A DNA stretch of 24,418 nt, from contig CAYWOO010000106.1 in assembly GCA_964458665.1 (NCBI GenBank), positions 1-24,418 on the forward strand. The letters run 5' to 3'. The stretch's first letter is position 1, and each line of letters begins with the position of its first letter. The position numbers and the translations under genes are program-made. The notes under the pieces are model-generated. The model saw only the letters and a program-made list of their open reading frames with translations, did no database searches and was not told the DNA's origin. Positions 5,715-12,641 of the stretch are shown one piece after another. This DNA comes from JANXYW01 sp964458665 (GTDB lineage: Bacteria > Chloroflexota > Dehalococcoidia > DSTF01 > JACRBR01).

Positions 5715-6287
5715 CTACGGGGGCGACCAGACGAGCGCGTCGCCGCGGCCGCACGCTTCCATGACGGCGTCCGCCGCCTGTTCGGCGGTCAAGTCGCTGT
5801 TGTCCAGCGTCCACCCGGGCAGCGGGAGGGCATCCGCGAACATCGCGTGTACGCGGGCGAACATGTCCCCATCCTGTGCCTGGCGCTCAAACTCCGCTGC
5901 TGCGCGCCTGTCCGTTTCCGCGCGAAGTCGCGCACGGCGCATCGTCTCCTCCACGGGCGGTAGGAGCACCGTGTAGTGGATGGGCACAGCCGCGTGCCGC
6001 ATCTCCTCGATGTAGACCGGCAGGTGGATGGGGCCGACGACTCCATCGACGAGCACGCCGTACTGCTCCTGCGCGAACGCCGTGGCAGCTCGCGCGGCGG
6101 CGCGGCTCACCATCATATTCTGGCGCATCGAGCCGGGCTTCCACGGTGGGATGTAACCCATGCGGATCCACGCGTACGCGTCGTCCGTCACCAGATGCAC
6201 GGTGCGGTCGTAGCGCTCGCACAGCAGGTCGCAGACGGTGCTCTTGCCGGCGCCCGGAGGCCCGCTGACGATGACGATCTGCGACAT
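5715..6287 (-). CDS. P-loop NTPase, kinase-like (AAA_33 / zeta-toxin-like fold)
   Basis: Small P-loop protein of 190 residues. Walker A is GPPGAGKST (9-17). It is followed by VHLVTDDAYAWIRMGYIPPW, a feature of a widespread bacterial family of kinase-like proteins annotated only as AAA or Zeta-toxin-like. An Arg-rich stretch (MRRARLRAETDRR) near the middle could be the lid. The phosphate acceptor is unknown. The ATG overlaps the nadC stop by one base (TGATG), so it is translated as the third gene of a nadB-nadC operon, which raises the possibility of a nucleoside or cofactor substrate; that is inference from position only. No partner antitoxin-like ORF is visible. Confidence 0.8.
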   Translation of the reverse strand: MSQIVIVSGPPGAGKSTVCDLLCERYDRTVHLVTDDAYAWIRMGYIPPWKPGSMRQNMMVSRAAARAATAFAQEQYGVLVDGVVGPIHLPVYIEEMRHAAVPIHYTVLLPPVEETMRRARLRAETDRRAAAEFERQAQDGDMFARVHAMFADALPLPGWTLDNSDLTAEQAADAVMEACGRGDALVWSPP

Positions 6288-7159
6288 CAGCCCTCGCCCA
6301 CGTCCAGACTGATATCGAGCGACGGCGCGGAGTGCGTGAGCCGGCCAACCGAGATGTAGTCGACGCCCGTTGCTGCGATCGCCCGCACGTTGTCGAGCGT
6401 GATGCCGCCGGACGCTTCGACGAGCGCGCGCCCCGCGCTCAGTTCGACGCATGCACGGATCTCGTCGACCGTCATGTTGTCGAGCAGGATGATGTCCGCG
6501 CCGCCCTCCAGCGCCTCCTTGAGCATCGCGAGATTCGTCACTTCGATCTCGATCTTCATCGTGTGAGGCACGATGTTGCGTGCCAGCGTCACGACGTCGG
6601 ACAGATCGTCGATGCCGCGTGACCGGACGGCGGCGATGTGGTTGTCCTTGATGAGTACGCCCGATGCGAGGTTGAAGCGATGGTTTTGGCCGCCGCCGCA
6701 GCGCACGGCGTAGCGTTCGAGCTGGCGGAGCCCCGGCGTCGTCTTGCGCGTGTCGAGGATAATTGCCTTCGTACCGACGACAGCGTCGACGAACTCCCGC
6801 GTGAGCGTCGCGACGCCTGAAAGGCGCTGCAAGAAGTTCAACGCCACGCGTTCGGCGATCAGAAGGGACGCGAGATTGCCCTCGATTTCAACCAGCCGGG
6901 CGCCCGCTGATACGCGATCGCCGTCCGCGACGAGCGTATCGAACGCCACCTCCTCGTCCAACGCGGTCATGGCGGCCGCGGCGACGGGCAAGCCGGCGAT
7001 GATGCCGTCGTCCTTCGCGATGATGACGCCCGCGCCCCACTGATCCGGCGCCACCAGCGCTCGCGTCGTCACGTCGTCGTGCGCGCCATCCTCCTCCAGC
7101 GCTGCCAGCACAATTGCGTTGATGATGTTCGGGGCTGGTGGTTGCAGTCCTTCAGGCAT
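6287..7159 (-). CDS. nadC: nicotinate-nucleotide pyrophosphorylase (carboxylating)
   Basis: Quinolinate phosphoribosyltransferase, converting quinolinate and PRPP to nicotinate mononucleotide in NAD synthesis; cytosolic. The 290-residue protein has the signature motifs TRKTTPGLR and RCGGGQNHRFNL (substrate and PRPP binding), KDNHIAA, KIEIEV, IILLDNM and EASGGI. The start at 7159 is supported by AAGGA at 7166-7170 with 6-nt spacing and by homology; an upstream in-frame extension to 7210 is rejected. It follows nadB after 99 bp that contain a hairpin element, and overlaps the P-loop gene by one base. No nadA is present in the window. Confidence 0.97.
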   Translation of the reverse strand: MPEGLQPPAPNIINAIVLAALEEDGAHDDVTTRALVAPDQWGAGVIIAKDDGIIAGLPVAAAAMTALDEEVAFDTLVADGDRVSAGARLVEIEGNLASLLIAERVALNFLQRLSGVATLTREFVDAVVGTKAIILDTRKTTPGLRQLERYAVRCGGGQNHRFNLASGVLIKDNHIAAVRSRGIDDLSDVVTLARNIVPHTMKIEIEVTNLAMLKEALEGGADIILLDNMTVDEIRACVELSAGRALVEASGGITLDNVRAIAATGVDYISVGRLTHSAPSLDISLDVGEG

Positions 7160-7212
7160 GTGGCGTCCTTCGTAATCTTCGGATGTTCGGCGGTGGAACG
7201 AGCACCTCACCC

Positions 7213-7252
7213 GGCGCCTGCGGCGCCACCCTCTCCACCTCGTGGAGAGGGT
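7213..7252. repeat. double hairpin (REP-like element) between nadB and nadC
   Basis: Two adjacent palindromes fill the gap: GGCGCC-TGC-GGCGCC (7213-7227) and ACCCTCTCCAC-CTC-GTGGAGAGGGT (7228-7252, 11-bp perfect stem, 3-nt loop). The nadB stop begins 6 bp away. It has the look of dispersed intergenic palindromes found in many GC-rich genomes. It could attenuate or stabilise the nadB-nadC transcript; no U-run follows. Confidence 0.65.
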
Positions 7253-7258
7253 ACGTCA

Positions 7259-8788
7259 TCAGCGGCGAAAAGTGATGTGCCGCCGCCACTCTTCGTGCGG
7301 CAACGGGAAGTCCGTGCGGTAGTGGGCGCCGCGGCTCTCTTCGCGGATCAAAGCCGCCTCGGCCATCAGCCGGCCGGCGAGCAGCAGGTTTGCCAGCTCG
7401 TGCGACGCGCGGTCATATGGTTCGGGCAGTGCCGCACGCCACGCCGCGAGCTGTCGCGTGGCCGAAGCGAGCCCGTCGCCGTCTCGCACGATGCCTACCT
7501 TATCCCACATCAGGCCCTGGAGCGATGCGCGGTCGGGCGGCGCACCCGCCTCGTTCTCAAACGCGGGCAGCGCGCGTGCGTCCTCCGTGAGGGGCGCCGA
7601 GCCTGGTGCGCCTTCCACCGTTCGTTGCACGATGCGCTTCGCGAACACCACCGTCTCCAACAGCGAGTTGCTCGCCAGCCGGTTCGCGCCGTGAACGCCG
7701 GTGCAGGCCACTTCGCCGCAGGCGTACAGGCCGCGCAGCGTCGTTTCGCCCCAGGTGTTCGTCCGCACGCCGCCCATCATGTAGTGCGCCGCCGGCGATA
7801 CCGGCACCGGCTCCTTCGTGATGTCGACGCCGTGGTCGAGGCAGTAACGATATATCTGCGGGAAGCGTGCCGTGATCTTCGACGCGGCAAGATGCGTGAT
7901 GTCGAGATACACGCGGTCGGTGCTCGTGCGCGTCGTCTCGGAGACGATGGCGCGCGCCACGATGTCGCGCGGCGCCAGCTCCGCCTGGTCGTGATAGCCG
8001 GGCATGAAGCGCTCGCCGGCGGCGTTGCGGAGGATGCCGCCTTCGCCGCGCACGGCCTCGGAGATGAGGAAGATCGGCACGCCGGGCAACCGCAGCGCCG
8101 TCGGGTGGAACTGGATGAACTCCATGTCCTGCACCTCGACGCCCGCGCGATACGCCAGCGCTATGCCGTCGCCCGTCGCGACCTCCGGGTTTGTGCTGAC
8201 GCGGAAGAGCTGGCCGACGCCGCCGGTCGCGAGGATGATGGCGCCTGCATCGAACCGGTGCGTGGCGTTCGTCCGCGTGTCGAGCGCTTGGAGCGCGACA
8301 GCCGCGCCGTTTTCGACCACGATCTCCTCGACCTGCGTGTACTCCTTGATCGTGATGCGCGACATGCGCGCAAGGCCGCTCAGCGAAATCTCGATGTGCG
8401 CGCCGGTCGAGTCGCCACCGGCGTGCAGGATGCGGTTGCGGCTGTGCGCCGCCTCGCGCCCCAGAGCTACCTCGCCGTCCGCGCTGTCGAACGGCACGCC
8501 GAAGTTCACGAGATCGTGGATGCGATCGGCGGCGGCCTCGACGAGGATGCGCGCGGCCGCCTCGTCGACGAGGCCAGCGCCGGCTTCGAGCGTGTCGCGC
8601 AGGTGCAACTCCGGCCCGTCGTCGTTGCCGACAGCCGCGGCGATGCCGCCCTGCGCGTACTTCGTGTTGCACTCGTCGATGCTGCCCTTGGTCAGCACGC
8701 ACACCGACCCGTGCTCTCGCGCCAGCAGGGCAGCGTACAGCCCGGCAATGCCGGAGCCGACGATCACGTAGTCGAACCGCTGCGCCAT
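7259..8788 (-). CDS. nadB: L-aspartate oxidase
   Basis: FAD enzyme oxidising L-aspartate to iminoaspartate, the first step of de novo NAD synthesis. At 509 residues it is close to the usual length. The dinucleotide-binding motif GSGIAG is at 11-16. Other hallmarks are TKYAQGGIAAAV, NRILHAGGDSTGAHI, ATGDGIALAYRAG, QFHPTAL, EAVRGEGG, HYMMGGVRTN and the FAD-contact motif GANRLASNSLLE, with EESRGAHYRTDFP near the C-terminus. The ATG at 8788 is preceded by GGAGG (8799-8803, 10 nt away). The gene reads divergently from the TPR gene; its promoter and a palindromic operator lie at 8821-8864. NadA, needed for the next step, must be elsewhere. Confidence 0.97.
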   Translation of the reverse strand: MAQRFDYVIVGSGIAGLYAALLAREHGSVCVLTKGSIDECNTKYAQGGIAAAVGNDDGPELHLRDTLEAGAGLVDEAAARILVEAAADRIHDLVNFGVPFDSADGEVALGREAAHSRNRILHAGGDSTGAHIEISLSGLARMSRITIKEYTQVEEIVVENGAAVALQALDTRTNATHRFDAGAIILATGGVGQLFRVSTNPEVATGDGIALAYRAGVEVQDMEFIQFHPTALRLPGVPIFLISEAVRGEGGILRNAAGERFMPGYHDQAELAPRDIVARAIVSETTRTSTDRVYLDITHLAASKITARFPQIYRYCLDHGVDITKEPVPVSPAAHYMMGGVRTNTWGETTLRGLYACGEVACTGVHGANRLASNSLLETVVFAKRIVQRTVEGAPGSAPLTEDARALPAFENEAGAPPDRASLQGLMWDKVGIVRDGDGLASATRQLAAWRAALPEPYDRASHELANLLLAGRLMAEAALIREESRGAHYRTDFPLPHEEWRRHITFRR

Positions 8789-8820
8789 GGTGTGCCATCC
8801 TCCGCGTGTTCGAGTCGGAC

Positions 8821-8841
8821 TTAGTGTCACTAGTACACTAA
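8821..8841. promoter_or_regulatory. palindromic operator in the nadB control region
   Basis: TTAGTGT (8821-8827) and ACACTAA (8835-8841) form a perfect 7-bp inverted repeat with a 7-bp centre, 21 bp in all. It overlaps the predicted nadB -10 box (8835-8840), a position suited to repression. The TTAGT..ACTAA form recalls, from memory, operators described for NrtR-type NAD regulators, but no regulator gene is in the window and the assignment is a hypothesis. Confidence 0.5.
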
Positions 8842-8864
8842 CTCGCCGACCGGGGCGGCGTCAA
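8835..8864 (-). promoter_or_regulatory. nadB promoter
   Basis: On the minus strand TTGACG (8864 to 8859) and TAGTGT (8840 to 8835) are spaced by 18 bp. The -35 matches consensus at five of six positions and the -10 fits TANNNT. Transcription would start near 8828, giving a leader of about 40 nt that includes the GGAGG before nadB. The -10 lies inside the 21-bp palindrome. Confidence 0.55.
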
Positions 8865-8881
8865 ACACAAACACCTCGCAC

Positions 8882-8890
8882 TGCTATCAT
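8882..8890 (+). promoter_or_regulatory. extended -10 of a probable leaderless promoter (TPR gene)
   Basis: TGCTATCAT is an extended -10 (TG-N-TATCAT). It ends 7 nt before the ATG at 8898 and there is no Shine-Dalgarno between them, so a leaderless mRNA is likely. Confidence 0.5.
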
Positions 8891-8897
8891 CTACACC

Positions 8898-10280
8898 ATG
8901 CCCGAACCAATCGATCCCATCACCGCCGCACGTGCGGCCGAAGCCGAATACGACTGGTCGGCGGCGATATGCCTGTACGAGGAGGCGCTGTCATCGCTGG
9001 CGCGCGAGGGAGACGCGTGGCCCCCTGTTGAGGCGGAGCTGATGACGGCGCTGGGGCGCTGCTACTGGCGGAACGCTGAGGCGCGGCCGGCGTGGCGGAC
9101 GTTGATGCGGGCAATCGCGTCGTGCAAGCAACGGGGCGATGCGGCTGCGCACGCGCGCGCGACGCTCGAGATCCTGAAGATCTGGGGGCCGTGGGAGCGG
9201 CACCGGATGCTAGCCGAGGACGCGCTCGCGGCGCTCGGCGAGAGCGAGCCGTACTTGCGCGCGCGGATGCTCTGGATGATCGATCGTGGTGACGAGGCGT
9301 TAGTGCTGGCGGAGCAGCATGGGTACGAACACGTGCTCGCGTTCCGCACGTTGGAGCAGGCCTGGCGAGCGTCGCGGGAGGGCCGGCTCGACGAGGCACG
9401 GGCGATCGCGCAGGAGATGCACGTGGCGCACGACCGCCTGGGGAACTGGGAGGTGGCGGCGAACGGGCTGCGCGGCATCGGCTTCTCGACGCTTCTCGCT
9501 GGCGACCTGGACTTGGGCGAGCCGTTCCTTCGCCAGACGTGCGAGTACGCGGCGAAATACAACCTTGTCTTCTTCGAGCACCTCGCGTTGATGGACGTGA
9601 CCGGTGTGGCCTACGCGCGGTGCGACTGGGACACGTGCGACCGGCTGCTGGCCTCGATCATCGGCGGTGCTGATTTTCGCGCGGATCTGTTCCGCATGTG
9701 GATCTCCGAGCTGCGCGGCGATGTCGATCGCGCGAAGTCGCTGCTCGTCGACCCGCAGCGAGCGGGCGGATCGGGCGATGGCCTCGCGCAGGTACATAGT
9801 GGGCGAGCGGGCATGCTCTATCGCGCGGGTCAACACGGCGCGGCGCGCGCGGAGCTGGAGGTGATGCTGCGTTCGGCGAACGGGGAGCATCAGAATCTGG
9901 AGCACTATGTTCCCGCGTGCGTCGACGCGATCGTCGCGCTCTGCGATGACGACACGATCGAGGCGTGTGTGCGCGACATGCAGCCGTCGGACGATCCGCA
10001 TCGACGCTTCGACTCAGGGTTCGTCTATTCGACGCTACAGGGACGGGCGCTGCACTATTCGCACGGCGCGCTCGCGCTGCGGCTAGGTCGCGACGAACAG
10101 GCAGCTGCCCACTTCGAATCGGGCGTCGCCTGGGCGGAACGCGAGCGCTGCCCTCTTGACGCGGCATCCTGCCACGAAGGGTTGGCGCAGGTCGTGACGC
10201 GGCGTGGCGATGCCGATGCGGCGGACCGACACAGCCGTGCTGCGCTTGAGCTTCGAGAGAAGCACACGCCCCAGGCGTAA
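8898..10280 (+). CDS. TPR-repeat protein of unknown function
   Basis: 460-residue, all-helical protein built of degenerate tetratricopeptide-like repeats, visible as recurring A..A...G/Y....A patterns (AEYDWSAAICLYEEALSSL, GRLDEARAIAQEMHVAH, AGQHGAARAELEVML, GRDEQAAAHFESGVAWAERE, GDADAADRHSRAALEL). It resembles the TPR C-terminal regions of large ATPase or cyclase regulators common in Chloroflexota, but there is no NTPase, cyclase or DNA-binding domain. No signal peptide or membrane segment is present. An in-frame upstream extension to 8787 runs through the nadB control region and is rejected. It is the only plus-strand gene after 5710 and is probably monocistronic. A role in protein-protein contact is all that can be inferred. 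Confidence 0.8.
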   Translation: MPEPIDPITAARAAEAEYDWSAAICLYEEALSSLAREGDAWPPVEAELMTALGRCYWRNAEARPAWRTLMRAIASCKQRGDAAAHARATLEILKIWGPWERHRMLAEDALAALGESEPYLRARMLWMIDRGDEALVLAEQHGYEHVLAFRTLEQAWRASREGRLDEARAIAQEMHVAHDRLGNWEVAANGLRGIGFSTLLAGDLDLGEPFLRQTCEYAAKYNLVFFEHLALMDVTGVAYARCDWDTCDRLLASIIGGADFRADLFRMWISELRGDVDRAKSLLVDPQRAGGSGDGLAQVHSGRAGMLYRAGQHGAARAELEVMLRSANGEHQNLEHYVPACVDAIVALCDDDTIEACVRDMQPSDDPHRRFDSGFVYSTLQGRALHYSHGALALRLGRDEQAAAHFESGVAWAERERCPLDAASCHEGLAQVVTRRGDADAADRHSRAALELREKHTPQA

Positions 10281-10287
10281 GGGCGGG

Positions 10288-10340
10288 CGAATCGTCGAAC
10301 GGAGATTCGGCGCAGCTAAAGCTACGCGGGTACTTCCGCG
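10288..10340. other. hairpins in the convergent TPR-glmS gap
   Basis: CGAATC (10288-10293) pairs with GATTCG (10304-10309), and CGCGG (10325-10329) pairs with CCGCG (10336-10340). They sit just after the TPR stop, between convergent genes. Neither has a T-tail, so a terminator role is possible but not shown. Confidence 0.3.
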
Positions 10341-10368
10341 ATGTCCGAAACACTTCGCACGGATCGAA

Positions 10369-10396
10369 GTAGGCGGCCACACGGGGCCGCCCCTAC
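10369..10396. repeat. inverted repeat in the convergent gap
   Basis: GTAGGCGGCC (10369-10378) pairs with GGCCGCCCCTAC (10385-10396), with two extra C residues bulged, around ACACGG. The form (GTAGG.CGGCC...GGCCGCC..CTAC) looks like a dispersed intergenic repeat and may also serve as a bidirectional terminator. Confidence 0.5.
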
Positions 10397-10420
10397 GAAC
10401 TACGAACTACAAACCACGAA
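10393..10420 (+). repeat. four imperfect 7-bp direct repeats
   Basis: CTACGAA, CTACGAA, CTACAAA and CCACGAA follow one another at 10393-10420, ending 5 bp from the glmS stop. The tract starts at the 3' arm of the preceding inverted repeat. It is probably a microsatellite-like tract attached to the repeat element. Confidence 0.7.
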
Positions 10421-10425
10421 CTCCG

Positions 10426-12270
10426 TCACTCCACGGTTACGGTCTTCGCGAGGTTGCGTGGCTGGTCGACGTCACAACCGCGGAGCAATGCGATGTGGTA
10501 CGACAGCAGCTGCATCGGGATTGCGCTGAGCAGCGGATAGAGCAGCGGCGTCGTGCGAGGCAGCGAGAGCACGTAGTCGCACTTGGCGGCGATTTCGTCG
10601 TCGCCTTCCGTCACGATGCCGACGACGATGCCATCTCGGGCCCGCACCTGCTCGATGTTCGAGAGCATCTTCTCGCGCGTCCCGTCGTCGAGAGCGAGCG
10701 CCACGACGGGCATCATCTTGTCGATAAGGGCGATCGGGCCGTGCTTCATCTCGCCGGCGGGGTACCCCTCGGCGTGGATGTAGCTGACCTCTTTGAGCTT
10801 CAGCGCACCCTCCATCGCCATCGGGTACTCTGTGCCGCGCGCCAGGAACAGGAAGTTCGGCCTTGACGAGAGCGCATGCGCGATCGCGGCGATCTCGGGC
10901 TCGGTTTTGAGTACGCGCCCCATCAGACCAGGGATATGCACCAGGCCGCCGAGCAGCTCGGCCAGACGGGCGTCATCGACGACGCCACGGGCGCGGCCGA
11001 CGTGGCAGGCAAGCAGGTAGAGTGCGGTGATCGATGCGGTCATCGTCTTCGTGCTGGCGACAGCGACCTCCGGGCCGCAACGTGTCAGCACGGCGCCGTC
11101 GGCGACGCGCGTCGTCTGGGCGCCGGGAGTGTTGCAGATCGTAATCTGCGGAGCTCCGCGGCGTTTGGCATCGGCCATGGCCTCCAGCGTGTCGACGGTC
11201 TCGCCCGACTGCGCAACGGAGATGACGAGCGTTTCCGGGCCGATCAGCGTGTCGCGATAGCGGAACTCGGACGAGTTGTCGAGTTCCGCTGGCAGACGCG
11301 CGATCTGCTCGAAGTACGTGCGGCCGACGAGGGCAGCGTGCATGCTGGTGCCCATGCCGACGAGCACGACGCGCGAGATTGACCGCAGCACATCGTCGTC
11401 GACGTGCAAATCCTCCAGCTCGACGCCGGGCGGATGGAACGATGCGCGACCGCGGAACGTGTCGACGATGCACTCGGGCTGCTCCATGATCTCCTTGAGC
11501 ATGAAGTGCTTGTACGCGCCCTTCGCGGCGGAGACCGGATCGAACGCTACGTGTTGCGGCGTCTTCGTCAGGGCCGTTCCGTCGAAGTCGGCGTACTCCA
11601 CGCCACCTGCGGTGATGCACGCGATCTCGCCGTCGGCGAGGAACGCGACGCGTTGCGTCTCCGGCAACAGCGCCGAGAGGTCGCTGGACACGAACATCTC
11701 TCCCGCGCCATAGCCGATGACGACGCCGCCAGCGTTGCCTAGGCGCGCAGCCAGGATGCGTCCGGGGTCCTTAGCCGCGAACACGACGAGAGCGTGCGCG
11801 CCGTCGAGGCGCGCGATCGTGCGTCGAAGCGCCGTCAACAGATCATCGCCGCTGCCCATGTATGATTCGACGAGATGCGGTACGACCTCCGTGTCGGTGT
11901 CGGAGCGCAGCTCATGACCGCGATCGCGTAGCTCGGCGCGCAGCTCCAAGTAGTTTTCGACGATGCCATTGTGGATGACGACGATGTCGCCGCTACAGTC
12001 AGTATGCGGGTGGGCGTTGTTCTCGGTCGGCTTGCCGTGCGTGGCCCATCGTGTGTGGCCGATGCCAGTGTGCCCGGCCGGATACGTGCCTTCGAGCCCG
12101 CTGCGGAGCGCGCCGAGCTTGCCCGCGCCCTTGGCGATGTGGATGGCGCCATCGTCATCCAAGACGGCGATGCCGGCGCTGTCGTAGCCGCGGTACTCGA
12201 GCCGCTGCAGGCCGTCGAGCAGGATGGGTGCCGCGTCACGCTCGCCGGCGTAGCCCATGATGCCGCACAT
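10426..12270 (-). CDS. glmS: glutamine-fructose-6-phosphate aminotransferase
   Basis: Makes glucosamine-6-phosphate from fructose-6-phosphate and glutamine, the entry step to UDP-GlcNAc, peptidoglycan and other amino sugars. 614 residues, full length. Cys2 is the glutaminase nucleophile (start MCGIMGYAG; the usual form is MCGIVGY). The N-terminal domain has EYRGYDSAG, GHTRWATHG and HNGIVENY, and two SIS sugar-isomerase domains follow (GTSMHAALVGR, SQSGET-like AQSGETVDT, STKTMTASI). It ends with the conserved DQPRNLAKTVTVE. The start at 12270 is supported by GGAGG (12278-12282, 7-nt spacing). A glmS ribozyme and a short ORF lie in its leader, so product feedback by GlcN6P is expected. Confidence 0.98.
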   Translation of the reverse strand: MCGIMGYAGERDAAPILLDGLQRLEYRGYDSAGIAVLDDDGAIHIAKGAGKLGALRSGLEGTYPAGHTGIGHTRWATHGKPTENNAHPHTDCSGDIVVIHNGIVENYLELRAELRDRGHELRSDTDTEVVPHLVESYMGSGDDLLTALRRTIARLDGAHALVVFAAKDPGRILAARLGNAGGVVIGYGAGEMFVSSDLSALLPETQRVAFLADGEIACITAGGVEYADFDGTALTKTPQHVAFDPVSAAKGAYKHFMLKEIMEQPECIVDTFRGRASFHPPGVELEDLHVDDDVLRSISRVVLVGMGTSMHAALVGRTYFEQIARLPAELDNSSEFRYRDTLIGPETLVISVAQSGETVDTLEAMADAKRRGAPQITICNTPGAQTTRVADGAVLTRCGPEVAVASTKTMTASITALYLLACHVGRARGVVDDARLAELLGGLVHIPGLMGRVLKTEPEIAAIAHALSSRPNFLFLARGTEYPMAMEGALKLKEVSYIHAEGYPAGEMKHGPIALIDKMMPVVALALDDGTREKMLSNIEQVRARDGIVVGIVTEGDDEIAAKCDYVLSLPRTTPLLYPLLSAIPMQLLSYHIALLRGCDVDQPRNLAKTVTVE

Positions 12271-12335
12271 CAGCGCACCTCCGCGCAAGCGGCGGCTGCG
12301 ACGCGTCGCTCTAGCTGCTTCTGTTCGAACTGCAT
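12270..12335 (-). CDS. 21-residue ORF in the glmS leader, overlapping the glmS start
   Basis: Short ORF encoding MQFEQKQLERRVAAAACAEV plus a final R. Its ATG (12335) has an excellent ribosome-binding site, AGGAG at 12342-12346 with 6-nt spacing. Its TGA overlaps the glmS ATG by one base (TGATG), so ribosomes finishing it could restart on glmS. The binding site lies inside the perfect palindrome GGAGATCTCC (12336-12345), which could hide it by folding. An in-frame extension to 12452 exists but has no comparable start signal. No homolog is recognised; a leader peptide coupling translation to glmS is the best guess. Confidence 0.5.
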   Translation of the reverse strand: MQFEQKQLERRVAAAACAEVR

Positions 12336-12394
12336 GGAGATCTCCTCTCGCGCGGCCCGCATCGACGCGTGGCTGCGCGCACATCGACTCCGCG

Positions 12395-12470
12395 CAGGCG
12401 ATTCCGCCTGAGCGTCCGAAGGACGTCCGTTTGTGTGCGAGAGGGGAGTCATTCGCGGCTCGTCGAGCCG
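12395..12470 (-). other. hairpins in the glmS leader downstream of the ribozyme
   Basis: Three small stems are visible: CAGGCG / CGCCTG (12395-12400 with 12405-12410, 4-nt loop), CGTCC / GGACG (12413-12417 with 12421-12425) and CGGCTC / GAGCCG (12456-12461 with 12465-12470, 3-nt loop). They fill the 130 nt between ribozyme and short ORF. No U-tract follows, so attenuation by intrinsic termination is not indicated. They may protect the 5' end left after ribozyme cleavage. Confidence 0.35.
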
Positions 12471-12612
12471 GGCACGCTGGATCGGTCTCTGTCGGGCGCT
12501 TGCACGCCGCGTTTTGCTCCGTCCATATCGACTGTGCTGCCGAGAGGTTATCCGCCGAGAATTTCGATAAACCTCTGCCTCGTCACCCCGACCGTGGTCG
12601 GGGCCTGGCGCT
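12471..12612 (-). ncRNA. glmS ribozyme: glmS ribozyme / GlcN6P-responsive riboswitch
   Basis: Self-cleaving RNA activated by glucosamine-6-phosphate. On the minus strand it begins A-GCGCC (12612-12607), cleavage being expected between 12612 and 12611. P1 is CCCCGACC / GGTCGGGG (12603-12596 with 12593-12586). The conserved GACGAGG (12584-12578) follows. P2 is AGAGGTT (12576-12570) with AACCTCT (12549-12543), enclosing the core segments TTATCGA and TCGGCGGAT. P3 pairs GGACGG (about 12524-12519) with CCGaTCC, enclosing CAAAAC, a GC-rich P4 hairpin and ACAGAGA, as in the Bacillus and Thermoanaerobacter ribozymes. All core strings I remember are present, so it looks functional. The 3' limit is approximate. 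It lies 29 nt after the DUF512 stop and about 200 nt before glmS. Confidence 0.92.
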
Positions 12613-12641
12613 TGCGTTCGTCCTCCACCTCTACGCTCTCG

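Noticed and set aside
5715..6287. Zeta-type toxin of a toxin-antitoxin pair
   Set aside because: No epsilon-like antitoxin ORF is adjacent, and the gene is coupled to nadC, which does not fit an addiction module.
7079..8824. Long plus-strand open frame (about 580 codons) opposite nadC and nadB
   Set aside because: It is an antisense shadow caused by high GC codon use of nadB; it shows Arg/His/Ala-rich low-complexity composition, no motifs and no start signal.
10393..10420. Possible start of a CRISPR-like array
   Set aside because: The units are 7 bp, contiguous and without spacers; no cas gene is present.
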